Positions 41,337 to 54,500 of a stretch of 64,000 nucleotides of DNA are shown in pieces. The stretch spans positions 62,001 through 126,000 of the forward strand of contig JAHQIW010003716.1 in NCBI GenBank assembly GCA_019055375.1, written 5' to 3'. The position numbers and the translations under genes are program-made. The notes below the pieces were generated by a model. The model did no database searches. It saw only the letters and a list, made by a program, of their open reading frames with translations, and was not told the origin of the DNA. Origin of the DNA: Parelaphostrongylus tenuis (Eukaryota; Nematoda; Chromadorea; Rhabditida; Metastrongylidae). The number at the start of each line of letters is the position of its first letter. Within the stretch, counting starts at the first letter, position 1.

Positions 41337-44300
41337 TTTTTATTTAACCCCTTATAGCGGTGGTATGATGTTCGAAATATAAACTCAATGATGTAGAGCG
41401 ATGTGCAAAACTGAACAATGAAAGGATATACTGAAATTTGAGCGTGGTCTAAACAAAGCACTCGAAATAAAGGTATAATCATGATGAAAGTACCAGCCAA
41501 TGAGCAATCGAGTGCACAACACTCTGGGTTAGGTGAAGGTTTCACTTGACATAGAGTATAAAGCGTACGTCGTCGATGACTCTTTATAAGGAGTGTAAGG
41601 CTCCCGAGAGAACTGACTATAAAAAGATCGAAAGACGACGGGTTCTGTCCGGCTGATGAGTCTGTAAGGACGAAACACGTGTATCGGGCTGTACAAGAGC
41701 CCTTACCAGACCACATGACAAGTTGGCTCAAATATTAATGAAAGGATGTATTGAAATTTGAGTGTGGTCTAAACAAAGCACTCAAAATAAAGGTATAATT
41801 ATGATAAAAGTACCAGCCAATGAGCAATCGAGTGCACAACATTTTGGGTTAGGTGAAGGTTTCACTTGACATAGAGTGTAAAGCGTACGTCGTCGATGAC
41901 TCTCCATAAGGAGTGTGGGGCTCCCGGGAGAACTGACTATAAAAAGATTGAAAGACGACGGGTTCTGCCCGGCTGACGAGTCTTTAAGGACGAAACACGT
42001 GTATCGGGCTGTACAAGACCCCTCACCAGACCACATGACAAGTTGGCTCAAATATTAATGAAAGCGGTGCTTTTTGTGCCAGAGAAATCCATGTGGTAGC
42101 TACAGGCCTTGTGCTTGAGATTTATGTACAAAGTTTAATGTGCTGAGCTTACAAGAGGGTTTAAAAGTGATTAGTTTGCATGCCACTTTGACCTCTCTAG
42201 GCTATTGAGAAGACGAAATCGCAAAAGCGCCAACTGTGCTGAGTAAATAGTTCAATATGAGCCTTCTCTCTTCCAAAAAGTTTAAAACGCATCATGAAAC
42301 GTTTGCACAATTTTTTTTAGTTTTAGAAGCTTAACAGTTATGTGTCCATCGCATTTTACACAAGATGATAAGTAACCCACCAATAATGGCGTCAAAATTT
42401 GAGCTCATGTGAAGTAGAGGTATCAAGGTTTTACACGAAACACCGTGGATGAGAGTCATGTGGGACTGCGAGAACCTTTAGATCATATGTTTTCATCTAT
42501 ATTTGACGTTAGAAGAATGGTAAATTTGCTTTTTTTTACAAATTAATATTTATTTGATTTAACTTTTGTCAGTAAATCTGGCAAGCACAGTAGAGTTTAC
42601 GGCTCATTGCAACGTGGTGGAACTTCGGCGCCTATTATGCATACTTGCAAAATCTTTTAGTTCAACATTTTTCTTTGTGGCTGTTTTTCTGTAATGCTCA
42701 TTGATACTGTATTACAGTCTTCGGTGCACAAGCATCGACCAACGTAATGATGGTTGTTTTCGAGAAAATTCGTGCAGTATGCATGATTCATATTCGAGAA
42801 ATCGTGAGTCAATATACCTTTTTTGTTTTCAGAAAAAGCCGGTATGTCCTCTCCATGTTAATATTTTGAACTTCGTGTACAAAATATCTTGTCAGTGGAT
42901 TGTCAGCCTATTTTACTCATCTGCAGATAATGGATGGCGGTTGGACATTCACGATCAGAATAGGTTCTTAAGAGAATTGAGTGGTGAGCAAAAACATGGG
43001 CCTCAGGAGGGAATCGCACCCGCGTTTCACCCTATCCGGGAACGCGTGCTCTACCTCTACACCACCAAAAGTGGGCCACAACTCATTCTTCAACATTTCT
43101 ATGTTAGCTATCAGCCACCAATCTTCAACAGGTTTCGTCGGCTACGCAATTTCGCTTTATAAACCCCAGTTGAGGTGACAGCCATGTGATATGTAACACT
43201 TATGATTTCTAATGTTTTTGACTGCATTTTTCGCAGTGCTACGATGTTTCCTATACACCTAAGAAATAAAGTGGCGAGTTGTGGTGGTGCAGTGGTAGAG
43301 CACCGTTCCCGGATAGGATGAAACGCGGATTCGATTCCCGCCTGAGGCCATGTTTTTTCTCACCACTCAAGTCTCTTAGAAATATATGAATAATCATAAC
43401 ACTGCGAAAAATGCAGTGGAATACTAGAATATTTCGAATATTCGTTATCACAATGGCTATCAGCTCAACCGGATTTATTAAGCGAAATCGCATACCCGAC
43501 CAAATCTGTTAAAGGTTGGTGGCTGATAGCTAACATAGAGTTGTTGAAGAATGAGTGGTGGCGCAAATCAGATTAGAATTATGATTTTACAATCATAGAT
43601 AGGAGAATGTTTTGTAGATTATGGATATTAGAGTTTTATTACAGAATAATAAAATTTAGAAGGGACTTTGCATTTTTTTGGGACGTTGTTCGTGGGCTGC
43701 ATTCCTTTCTCTATGCCCTCGACGAGTTCTCCGTCTGTTATGACTAACTGATTTGAACCTTCATTATTCTCCTAGATTCTTGAGTTAAGACGTGGTTGGT
43801 AGATGCTTTATTTAGAGTTATCGTTTTGACTCTTTTGCCGTTTCCTGAGCTATGTAGATCCAAGTTGATGGTTCCAGGTGATAGTTAATGCCTTGTGGAT
43901 GTTGGTTGCATCATCGAGTCAGATCTAGTGAATGTAGCACCACTCCGATGAAATTCTTACTTTCGGAAGTGCCTTTTTGTAGATGATGGATGTCAATCAA
44001 CCACACAGTCTTCCCCCGACGAGCAACGCATACAGTCATTGGGGTACTTGTCTATTGTATGGCAGCAAACTAATATTCGACCGCTTTCGCTGGGCAAGAA
44101 CTTTTCATAAGAGTGTTAGTAATCATTAAAAAGCTTGAGTCTCTGGCTAGCGCGATACATGGCCGGTTTTCTGAAGTTTTTTTTTTTCTATGTCGAAAAG
44201 AAAGCATTTGTGTTTCACATACGCGTTTTTCTCACAAGACAGAGCTTTTTCTCTAGACTGTTTGCAATCATCCTATATTGTAAGATTCAACGATTCCAAT

Positions 44301-47300
44301 GTTGTGCCTATTTTATGGAAAGACAACTTTCTGTGGTGTAGCAGGGCAAATAAGATTGATCTACATACACGTGCATGTGTATTTTGGATAATCTACGGGG
44401 TATGGGAGCGGAGCCAGGGAGGCCGTTCAAACACGACTATTGATTGCGCTTTGGCGGCTCACATTGAAGTGCGATTTTTGTTATTTAATTAGGAATTATG
44501 GTTTTTTCTCGTTATATGGGAGCGAATGAAAAACCGACCTCACTCGCTGGAGAAGAGGTTTGCATAGGGCTGTTACTAATCATTCGAAAACTCAGACTTT
44601 GGCTAGAGCTCCACATGGCTGGTTTCTTATGACACTCATTTATAGCGCCACGAAATTCAAAATGAAACTATTTGCGAAGTCGTATTTTTTTCTTATCACG
44701 CTTATATTTAACCGGACGAAACTCCTTCCTCAGGGTGCTAGTACTTATTCGGTAGCACAAGTTTCGAATAACTCAAAAATATGTTTCTTTTTTGGAAAAG
44801 CTCTATGAACAGCGCTCTAGGAGAAAGAAAAGATTTGTGCTTCACACCTTGCTAGACAGGGCTTTTTTGGACTTTTAGTTATCATTTCATAGCGTAATAT
44901 TTGGTGATTTCAACGCTGGGCTTTTTTTTTCTAGAAAGACCGTTTCTGTGCAGTGCAGCATGGAGATATGCCATCAGCCAAAGAGCGAGTTGATTGATGA
45001 TCGTGTAAAAACGGCCGCTTCCGCCCTCGCCCCACGCTCAAAACCCGAACGATTAAAATACCTTTCCGCGTATGTGAATTAATCTTATTTTTTCTGTTGC
45101 ACTGCAGAGAAACAGTCTTTGGAGAACATAAGCAGAGCGTTGGGAGGTAAAGTTTGCATTTATTGCTAAATAAAGAACAAGAACCGCAGTTGGCGTTTCA
45201 CAGTTGTTAGAATCGTGGCGATATCTATTGGCATGTATTTTACTCACTATGTTGCAGAGTTAGCTTCGGCAGCTTCGTAAATGTATAAAATGTTAAATTA
45301 CTGATATATGCTAAACTTAGCTAAAATTACTTATAGAAAAGATCATCTGATGCGTAAGTTGAGCAGTACGGTACCCAAAAGGGAATCTGCCACTTGTATT
45401 CATGGTTACTTGAGTTTAGATTCAACCGATACACTGCTATCACCGCCGGTAAGTGGTGAGTTCACGCTTTCTACAAAACCGTTTAAAAAGCTGATATCTT
45501 CTTCTCCGGCATTGCCTATAAGGAACTCACCATCAGTGACAGGCATTGACTACAGGTACGTCGAATGATGGTTGTCGTGTTTCATGATTTAACATGAGTC
45601 ATCGGTCAACATAATTTTAGTTCAAATGTTCTGCAAACTCGTCATCAGGTAGTACAAGTGATTTCTCCTCCTTGTTTGCCCATTTCTTCTTACCCACCAC
45701 TACATTCAGCACCTGCCGCACGGCAGATATTAGACGTTTCTTCAGAGTATTCTGTTGTTCAGGTAAGAGCTTTAATTGCCCACTAATTTTTGGAGGAAAT
45801 TCTGAATTGGCTTGAAGAGGTAAAGTGAGGAAGTGGGAAAGTTCATTTACGCCCGTTACAACTAAAACTCAAAGGATATCATTAACACCATATTTTAGTA
45901 GGAAGAAGGTGTATTGTTCCTCTTTGTTTTCTTTTTTAATAGAGAAGTGACTATGCCGACTCGCACTCTGATTTGATGTAGCTCTGATATCGATTGAACT
46001 CATATACAGAAAAATGAACTCTTCAGCTTGAGAAACGTTGTTAAAAGAAGAAACCTCGCTGCATATAGCAGTACGGTACTGATTAAGACTGTTACGGTAA
46101 GCTAGAGGTGGGTGTTAAAGAATAATTGTACCACTCGTATCACCTGTCCTCCTTATGGCTATCGAGTGACCCGTGCAGACGCCAGCGAAGTCTCTGTTTG
46201 TCTATGTCAACATTTGCTAAAAAAAAGTTCGGATGCCTTCCTGACGGAAAGGTTGAGGATGGCGATCAGAAAAGTCTCCTGCTCCAGGGCATGGAAGAAA
46301 TGATGATCCAATGGAGCAATATGAGATTTACACGGTTAACATGGTACCGTGGTCTAGCCCACTTTCTTGAAAATGTGGCAAGTCGACTTAACAATGTTAG
46401 GTGGTCGTCAGTGCGTGAGGTGTCCATCCGGACATCAGTTTGCGGTAGTCCATGCGATGGTGATACGATCGCATCCAAGTGTCTGCCGAAATTACTAGAA
46501 TGTTCTTCAGACCACAGCCTTTTGGCAAAAACTCGGTTCGAAATGAAAAAAAAAACTGAATAAAACATAGTGCGTGAAAATTGTATGTATGTGTATACAT
46601 AGATATATATATATAAATGTATTGTATATATGTATATATATGCATATAAGTGGTACATATGTCGTTTTCTCTATATACTTATACTTCTAAATTACATTAG
46701 GGTGCTAATAATGTAGTGTACTAGGAAGCAAAGAGGTAAACAAGACACTGATTTGCTCTCTCCTTCAACATTCTCCTACAATAAATTCACTAAACGCCCA
46801 GGAATACCTTAACTCTACTGCCTCCAAAACTGCAAAGAAAATCGTACCAACCAGCATTCTACGAGATTCTTAGATAGGAAGATATCAACACTTTTGATTG
46901 ACTATTTTGAGAGCTTGTTTAAATGTGTAATACATTCTGACAGCATATGTGCTAGACAGGTGATTCGGCGTTTTGCCTCGTCAGTAGCACGATGCTCTTC
47001 GGCTACTCGCCTCTTATTATAGGGAATCAAAGTCGTAAAAATTACACTCTGCCTAAGGTGAAAGGATCATCGTGAAGTTCTTTCAGAGTGATTGATTGTC
47101 GATTGTCGTTTGCTTGGCAAGCCGCTTAGCTTGGCTAGTTAATTGAAAGTGTTGACATATCTCTTCGCGGACGGCGCTATTTTTAGGTGGCGGGCGGATC
47201 GGACGGCTATGAATAGAGTCTGCTGACGCGTGCTTTAATGCTAATCTGGCAATGAATTTGTACTTTTTTCGTTATCAAATAGGATTTCTGTATGAGTGCT

Positions 47301-50300
47301 CGAATATGATGGAATAGACATAAATAAGGTTATATTTAGAGAAATAACGTAATTGCCCCATTTATAATCCACATTATGTTGGGGAACAACCAAGTATCTA
47401 AGAAAAGGCTATATTCAGAACCTTTATCAAACATCTTTATGATATTATATTTATACTTAAAATTTGAGCAAATCTATCTTTTATTTCTTTCAGTTTTCAT
47501 ATACTTCTTGCATGAAGTACATAAAATTCATCATATTGACTGAAAATGGGAAAAAATGAATAGTTCATCAAAAATAGTGCTGCTAATTGCATACAATCCC
47601 ACTTCATCGACAATTCTTAATATTTTTTGATTATCAGTGCACTTCACTTCAGATTCCCATTTCTCAGATCTGCGTAATATCGTTCGAATTCTGTAGTCGT
47701 AGCTATGGTACGTGAAAAGATATGAAGGAGGGGTGATACGCTTCTCTCCCGTTACCTCCAGCCTGTTTGAGCCTATTGGTAAAAACGTATTTTTTTTCTT
47801 TTGTTAAACTTTTCGGCAATCATTCGATAGCTAGAATTAAATGAATTTGAACCACATAACCTAATTTATAGACCTGCTTTGCGCTGTAACAGTCGAAATA
47901 AGATTTTGTTCCACATTAAAGCATTTCTCACCTGATAATTTTTCTTTCTTTAGCAATTAATATATATTAGATAGTGCAAATCTTGAAAATTTCAACAATT
48001 TAATTGCCTTTTGGATACGATTCCTCAGAGCATTGTAACAGTCAAAAGAGTATACCGCTCTTTCCAAGTGTTTTCTCAAGATCACGCTCGAATTTGAACA
48101 TATCTCATAATTGCTATCTAAGCCAACTTGTCATGTGGTCTATGAAATGGGCTCTTGCACAGCCACAGCCCGATACACGTTTTTCAACCTTACAATCTCG
48201 TCAGTCGGGCAGAACAAGAGCCCACTTAACAGACCACATGACAGATTGACTCAGATAGCAATTACGAGAAGTTAGGAGATTGATAGGTTACGCAGATTTG
48301 GATCTCTTTCGATGTCCGCATCCCGTTTTGACGTCTTGGAAAAGTGCGTTTTCCGATTTTTTGAGAATTCCACAACTGTTTGATTGCTGAAATCTCAATT
48401 TTGGAGGTATGATTAATTTTCAGAATGGCTTCATTAGTGCGCGTTAACATTAAAAATAAAACATCTTTCACACTCAAGCATTACTCGCTGAACGAAGCTT
48501 TTCCGCTAAGCTTTCAATAATTATTCGATAGCTCAAATCTAGACGATTCCCATAGTGACTTTGTTTTTGAAAAGAACTCTTATTGTACTTTAGTATTCAA
48601 AATAAGATTACGTTTTGCAGTTAATCGATATGCTGCAAAGAGTGCGGTGACTTGGGGCCAATGTTGCGAAATCATGCCGCTTGCAGTGCGAACCTCAATA
48701 ATCTTTTAAGTATTACAGCGCCTAGAAAGTCCTCTCCGAAAATCTGGCTTTTTAATTTATTGATAATTGCGCTATTGAATGGTTATTATTTGTTAACACT
48801 CTGAAGACCATGTGGGAAGTTTCGTCCTTCACCGCGCGAAGTCAAATTTTTTCAGTTATTGTAATGGCGGTGTCGCGCCCCATGAGAAAAGCGGTGAATC
48901 TCGTGAGAGGTAGGCTCCAGGCAGCATGATGGATGCGTGGAGACGAACCCAGATGGTTCTAAGAGAGCATGTTCATCATGAAATGATGGAACTTCATTGA
49001 AAACCTTCTACAGAGATATTCTCAGCAAAGAGAACATCTATATCTTCCATATTTCATCTACATCTCTTATGTTTCAACGAGAAGACTACATCGCTAAATG
49101 TTAACATATTGAAATTGACTACGATAGTGATAATGATTATGCTTTCGGTAATGCTAATGATTACGAAAGTGATAATAATTGCCATCCTTTTGAGTTGTTT
49201 GCGAGAACTGTTAAGGGCATTTACACAGTGATAATGATAACTATGATGGTGATAATGGTGGTAGTGTAGTGATAGTAGTAATAGTGGTAATATTGGTAGT
49301 GATAGTGCTGATAGTGATAATGGTGATAGTAATGGGGATAGTGATAGTGATTAGTGATAACGATGATAGTAATAATGGCGATAGCGATAATATAACAATG
49401 ATAATAATGGTAGTGATAGTGATAATGGTGATAGTGGCAGTGATGATAATGATAATGGAAACACTGATAATGATGGCAGTGACAGTGATGGCAGTGAAAG
49501 TGATTAGTGATGGAGAGTAAGAATTTCTAGGACAACTGGGTGTTCTTTACAATAAAACTGCGTTTATAAAAGTCCCTCTAATAATAATTCACTTAAGTTT
49601 TCGTATGAATAAGGTTTCTAAAGTCCTACTATAAACTTATCTAGAAATCCCCTGTAAATTGAAAGGACGGGTTGAATGCTGCAGAACAAAAATATTTTTA
49701 TTTTTTTTTTGCTAGTAGCACAAGCAGGAGATGTCCTTCTAGAAGTGAACCTATGTTCTAAGCTTCCCATTTTTCGATCTATCGAATGACTACAAATAAT
49801 CTAATGCCATAGGTCTTTGAGAGAAAAAGCCAAAGGCTTACAACTTAATCCTTGAAATGTAAATGCATGCGAGAGAACTTGTTTTTAAAAGTAGTGATTT
49901 TTAAGACAGTTTGGCGTTAATCTTTTAAGAAATAGATTTCAAAATATTCTTTCAATGATAATTTAATTTTCTTGACAAAAATAGTTTATGATAATTGAAA
50001 CATCACTATGCAATCCCAGAAAATTCGTTATGAATTAGAAAAGAAATGGACTGCTATTGTAAAACGCTATCTTTTATTCATTACTAGAACGTACTATGAA
50101 AATCTTCTCATACAACAAGTCTGCTGTCAGAACCGAAATTTTTCCAGCATTCGATTGAGTACAAAAACATCAAAAAGATAGAAGAAAATGTTCAGTATTA
50201 GCTGTAAATACATTAATCCTTACAAAGACGTGGTTTTTTTCCTTTGGGAAAAAGGCAAGTCTTGAGAAGCATTAGCGTTGATCTTGCTAAAATTATTCAT

Positions 50301-50553
50301 AGAAGACTCTCATGAATAATATTTGATCATTTTTTTGGTGATAATATTCCTCTGAGAGCTCTATCTCCCCAAATTCGTATTGGAGCACACACCATTGTTC
50401 GTAACTGTCCGAACGGGGAGCCCAGCTGAGGGTCATAATGAATCTCATGGTCCGCAAAGCGATAAATGTATATATATGAATATATATGTATATATATATG
50501 TATGCGCATATGTACATATTTACATGCATATACACACATTATATATATATGTA

Positions 50554-50595
<42 letters not shown>

Positions 50596-51499
50596 CTGTA
50601 TCACCTGTCGTCCCGTTGATCATCGAGTGACTCGAGCGGGTACCAGCAACTCTTCCATTTTTTCCTATCGCGTGCAAGAGTAGCCCAGTGGGTCCTCCTC
50701 GCTCTAGGGATTTGCTGAGCATCATATCTTTCTTCCATCGCTTTCGTAAGAAATCGGACCAACTGGTCAGTGGTCTTCCTTTAGAGCGCTTGACGTCCCG
50801 AGGAATCCAGTCGGTAACGGCTCTCGTCCATCGGTTGTCGTTGAAGCGCATCTCGTGTCCGGCCCATCTTATTTTCGATATCCTGGCGTGTAGAACGGCG
50901 TCTCTGATTTTCGATCGTTGACGTAGGTCGGAACTTCGGACTCTCATTTGCGAGAGGGATACTCCAAGCAACGACCTTTCGACTGTGTGTTCGATAACGC
51001 TAAGCGATTTTTCATCCTGCTTGCGTAACTACCATGTTTCTGCTGCGCACGTTAGGGCAGGGATAATTGTCGAGTCGAAAAGGTGGACGCGGAGTCTGAT
51101 GTTCTATGTCCTCTTCACTATATATTCGATGCTCCTAAACGTTCCCCAAGCCGCTCGTTTCCTCCTGCTCAACTCTGAAGCTAAGTCGTTCATCATGTTG
51201 ATTTCACGACCTAGATAGACGTAACTGGAGCATTCGGAGATTGTCGTTCCGTTGAGCGTGAATGGGGCATTAGAAACCCATCCGTTCCTCATGAACACTG
51301 TTTTCGTTAGATTCAGTTGAAGACCAATCTTTCCACAGGCGTTATCGAAATCGGTCAACATTCCTTCCGCTTGGCTGATGTTTGGTGTTTAAGGGGGAAC
51401 GATATCGTCAGCAAAGCGAAGATGGTTTAATTGTCGAATTTTCACTCCCATTTCGTCCCATTCTAATGTTCGCATGACGTTTTGTAGCCCTATAAAACG

Positions 51500-51545
<46 letters not shown>

Positions 51546-54500
51546 TTGTGGTGCTTTAATGATATGGACAGCTGTGATCTTTAGGATGCTTTGGCGCATG
51601 ACCACCACATCTATGCGACTTTCGATTTCTGTACAAGAACTGAATTTTCGGAGGAAGAGATGAAATTGTCCAAAAATTGCAAAAAGGACAAGAAGGTAGA
51701 ATTTTTAATGAAAATTGGTGAAACCGGGCCATTCTTTGGATCAGAGACAAGTATTATTATGAGAGAACTCATCAAAGATGGTGCCCACTATTTTCTTTTA
51801 AGCATAAAATATGCTACTGTTTTTTTAACGCAAAATTCCACGAAATGCCGATCATAATTCTAAACCTTCATGTTTTCATTTTTTTCTAAAGTCAAAATTT
51901 AGTCTTATTAATTTCTTCATGAACGCACCCGTATATGGTTTAAATGAGTTAAGATGATTACTCCTTCCAACTTCTAACCAATGCATCTTTAATTATGTTA
52001 GTCGAAATATGGTAATAAAATGTGTAAATCTAATCTAATGTGGTATAAGTTCTCCTATTCGACAGAAAAATTTGCTGAGTTGTAGAAGCTCACAAAATGT
52101 AAATTTATTTTTTGTCCAATCTCATTTTCCGAACACAGAAGGGACTGAACAGTCGCAACTTTGTAGAGCTGGCTCAGATATTCAACAGCAGAGTTTTAAC
52201 TTCGTTTAATGCTCCTTTTAAGCTTTCTCTGCGCTCTGAAATATTGTCCTGTCACTCGAGCACGGAGTTATCGACCTCTCTTCCTACTTCAAGCAGTCAG
52301 CCGTCATCTACTAGTAAGCAACACCAAACTTTTTGAACTGAAACACTTTTCATAAAACTTGATTTTTTTAGTTACATTTGTTTTCTTAGTACAGCGGTGC
52401 CATGTCGTTCAGGTTCTTTGACGTCTACACGACGCGATAATACTGTTGAACTAGAACAACTGCTGTTACCTGAGTGGCCACGAGAGAAAGCCGGTTCGGA
52501 ACCGGCTAAGACCTCGTCGATTAAGCCTCCAATTGCTCCAAAATCCACTGCGTCTTCCCTATATCAGAGAATGACATGTTCTATGCCATCGCGTTCGACT
52601 ACTATGGATGTCACTGATCGTGAATCGGTTATGAAATCGAGACACAATTTCACTCAGACAGATATTAGTCTGTCTTCATTAAGGCAATCTTTAAGCGCAG
52701 AATCACTTGTGGATCTTATGGGCGAGAAGAAGAAGAGGTTCAGCTTTGTAAGGAAAGTTGCTACTTCTCTTCGGTTCAAGAACTCTTTGGAGAAGGAGCG
52801 AGCTGCTGAGAAGTCGATCAACTTTCCATCTATTGGCTGCAGGTCATCACCACAAAGTCCACAAATGGAACGTAAGGGAAGGAAATCGACCTATCTCGGT
52901 GAGATTTGTTTAACTCAGTAAATAAGAAGTAGGAGTAGCTAAACTTTTGTCGCCTCATTATTCTGTCTATAATATAACAACATGTTTCGAGACTTGTATG
53001 TCTGGTGAGGTACTTATAGTGTACTAGACAGACCTGTTTCACCTTTCCAAGCCCATCAGTAGTAAAATGCCTTTCTTCAGCCGATCTCTTGTAGGGCAAA
53101 GTACCTCCACATACAGAGGAATCGACGCCAAATAACAAATCACCATTAGTGAGGTGACAAAATCCCCTAACATTGCAATAACCAACAGCTGAGCTCGTGG
53201 ATGGTAAAATAAATCACAACTCTTCATTTGACTGCTTCTATAGACCTCGCTCAAAAACAATAATAATCTGATAATATTATAACATGTTCTGTTGTGAAGT
53301 ATGCTATGCACTTCAACAGTGCCTTATTGGTCTGTTTCATTCCAAGCTCATCAGCAGTACGTTGCCGCTCGGTTCTAGCCAATTCCTTGAAATAAATGAT
53401 TTGACGCCGAATAAGTATGTTATATCTTTTCCTCCCCCCTCCCCCTTCTTCGCAAAGGATCGGCTAATCCGAAAGGCACCGTACTACTATTAAGCTTAGA
53501 AAGACGAAACAGGCCTGCCTAATAGCTTGCAAGTGCCATACCAGACTTCATAAATCGCTCAAGCATCTTATCATAAGGATAAAAGGATAAAGCTCTCGGC
53601 GTTGATCAATCCCTGAGGGATGCGCCATGCATTCGACTTCAATTTTTAACTTCGTTTGAGGTGATTGAATGCCTATCTGGCCTCTACAATGACTCGCGGA
53701 GGCCTTCCGCTGAACCGAGTCAGTGCTGCTTATCCTCCCAGACAAGTCTGAGACCTGTCTGGTACCAATTTACCGACCCCGGAGGGATGGATGGCTTGGT
53801 GAGCCATGAGCGCTAGATCGAACCATTGACCTCGTGTGCGACGCAGGGCACCTCTAACCACTGCGCCACATGCGCTTATCTTATCATATCACCACATTAT
53901 TATTGTTCTTGGGCGAGATCTGTAGAAGCAATCGAATGAAGAGGTATGATTCTGTGAACTGCATGTCTGCCCTAAAAATTTGCATTTTCCATTTGAAGCA
54001 AGATTTTTATTAGCTCATAATCGACCATATGAATAGAAATAGAAATACAACTTCTACTATAGTCCCATACGAGGAAACAACGAGTGCATTTTCGTGGTTT
54101 TCCTCAAGGTCACCTAAGAGGACTCACAAAGCAGTTGTTGAGGTAATGTTTCGGACTTTCTAGTGCTTTTCTTTGACAGCACTATTAAACAACATATGCA
54201 GGGCGTCGTGGGAACTAACGATACGTTGCAAACATTGGCTGAGAAAAACAGCGGTGTACCTCTGTTCCTCATGCGTTGCGTCGAATTTATCGAAAAGGTA
54301 AGCGGTGAATTGTAGCGCCAAAACCGTACGTCAGCTGTAATTATGTACTGGAGATGTTTCTTCGACCAATACTGTATTTTTTTCGCATTTAGTTGAGTTG
54401 ATGCCAAAGTAACCGCGGTTTCAGATCGTGCTGAAACCGCAAGTATTTCGTAATTTGCTTCAAATGGCGAGAGGGGTAGAATAGTTGACGTTGAATTCTG

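Larger units (their letters stand above)
47163..50460. mobile_element. Unclassified element with short terminal inverted repeats, copy B
   Basis: About 3.3 kb, same family and orientation as 28131-30050. The left end (TTCGCGGACGGCGCTATTTT) and right end (reverse complement CGCTTTGCGGACCATGAG) form the inverted termini. It is longer than copy A because it holds a palindromic MITE (48055-48265), more ~150-bp repeat and the (GAT)n array. An (AT)n tract abuts the right end. No intact gene. Confidence 0.65.

Noticed and set aside
41252..42051. Two similar minus-strand frames (159 and 89 codons) as paralogous genes
   Set aside because: They come from the tandem MITE duplication and the (AT)n tract. 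The repeats are non-coding.
42716..42840. Extra p190 exons at 42716-42804 and a 9-nt exon at 42833
   Set aside because: Neither frame keeps the phase from 39739 to 44954, and the peptides have no match.
43266..43337. tRNA gene-like sequence with A and B boxes
   Set aside because: It recurs at 21590, 43010 (reverse) and 61580 with shared non-tRNA flanks, and no complete acceptor stem forms. It is a SINE head.
49269..49520. 83-codon Ile/Val/Met-rich frame, apparently a membrane protein
   Set aside because: Produced by the GAT-type repeat array, not by a gene.
50327..50971. 214-codon minus-strand frame
   Set aside because: It is the C-terminal part of an RTE element running on into (AT)n repeat (IYIYIY) and flanking DNA. 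Not a host protein.
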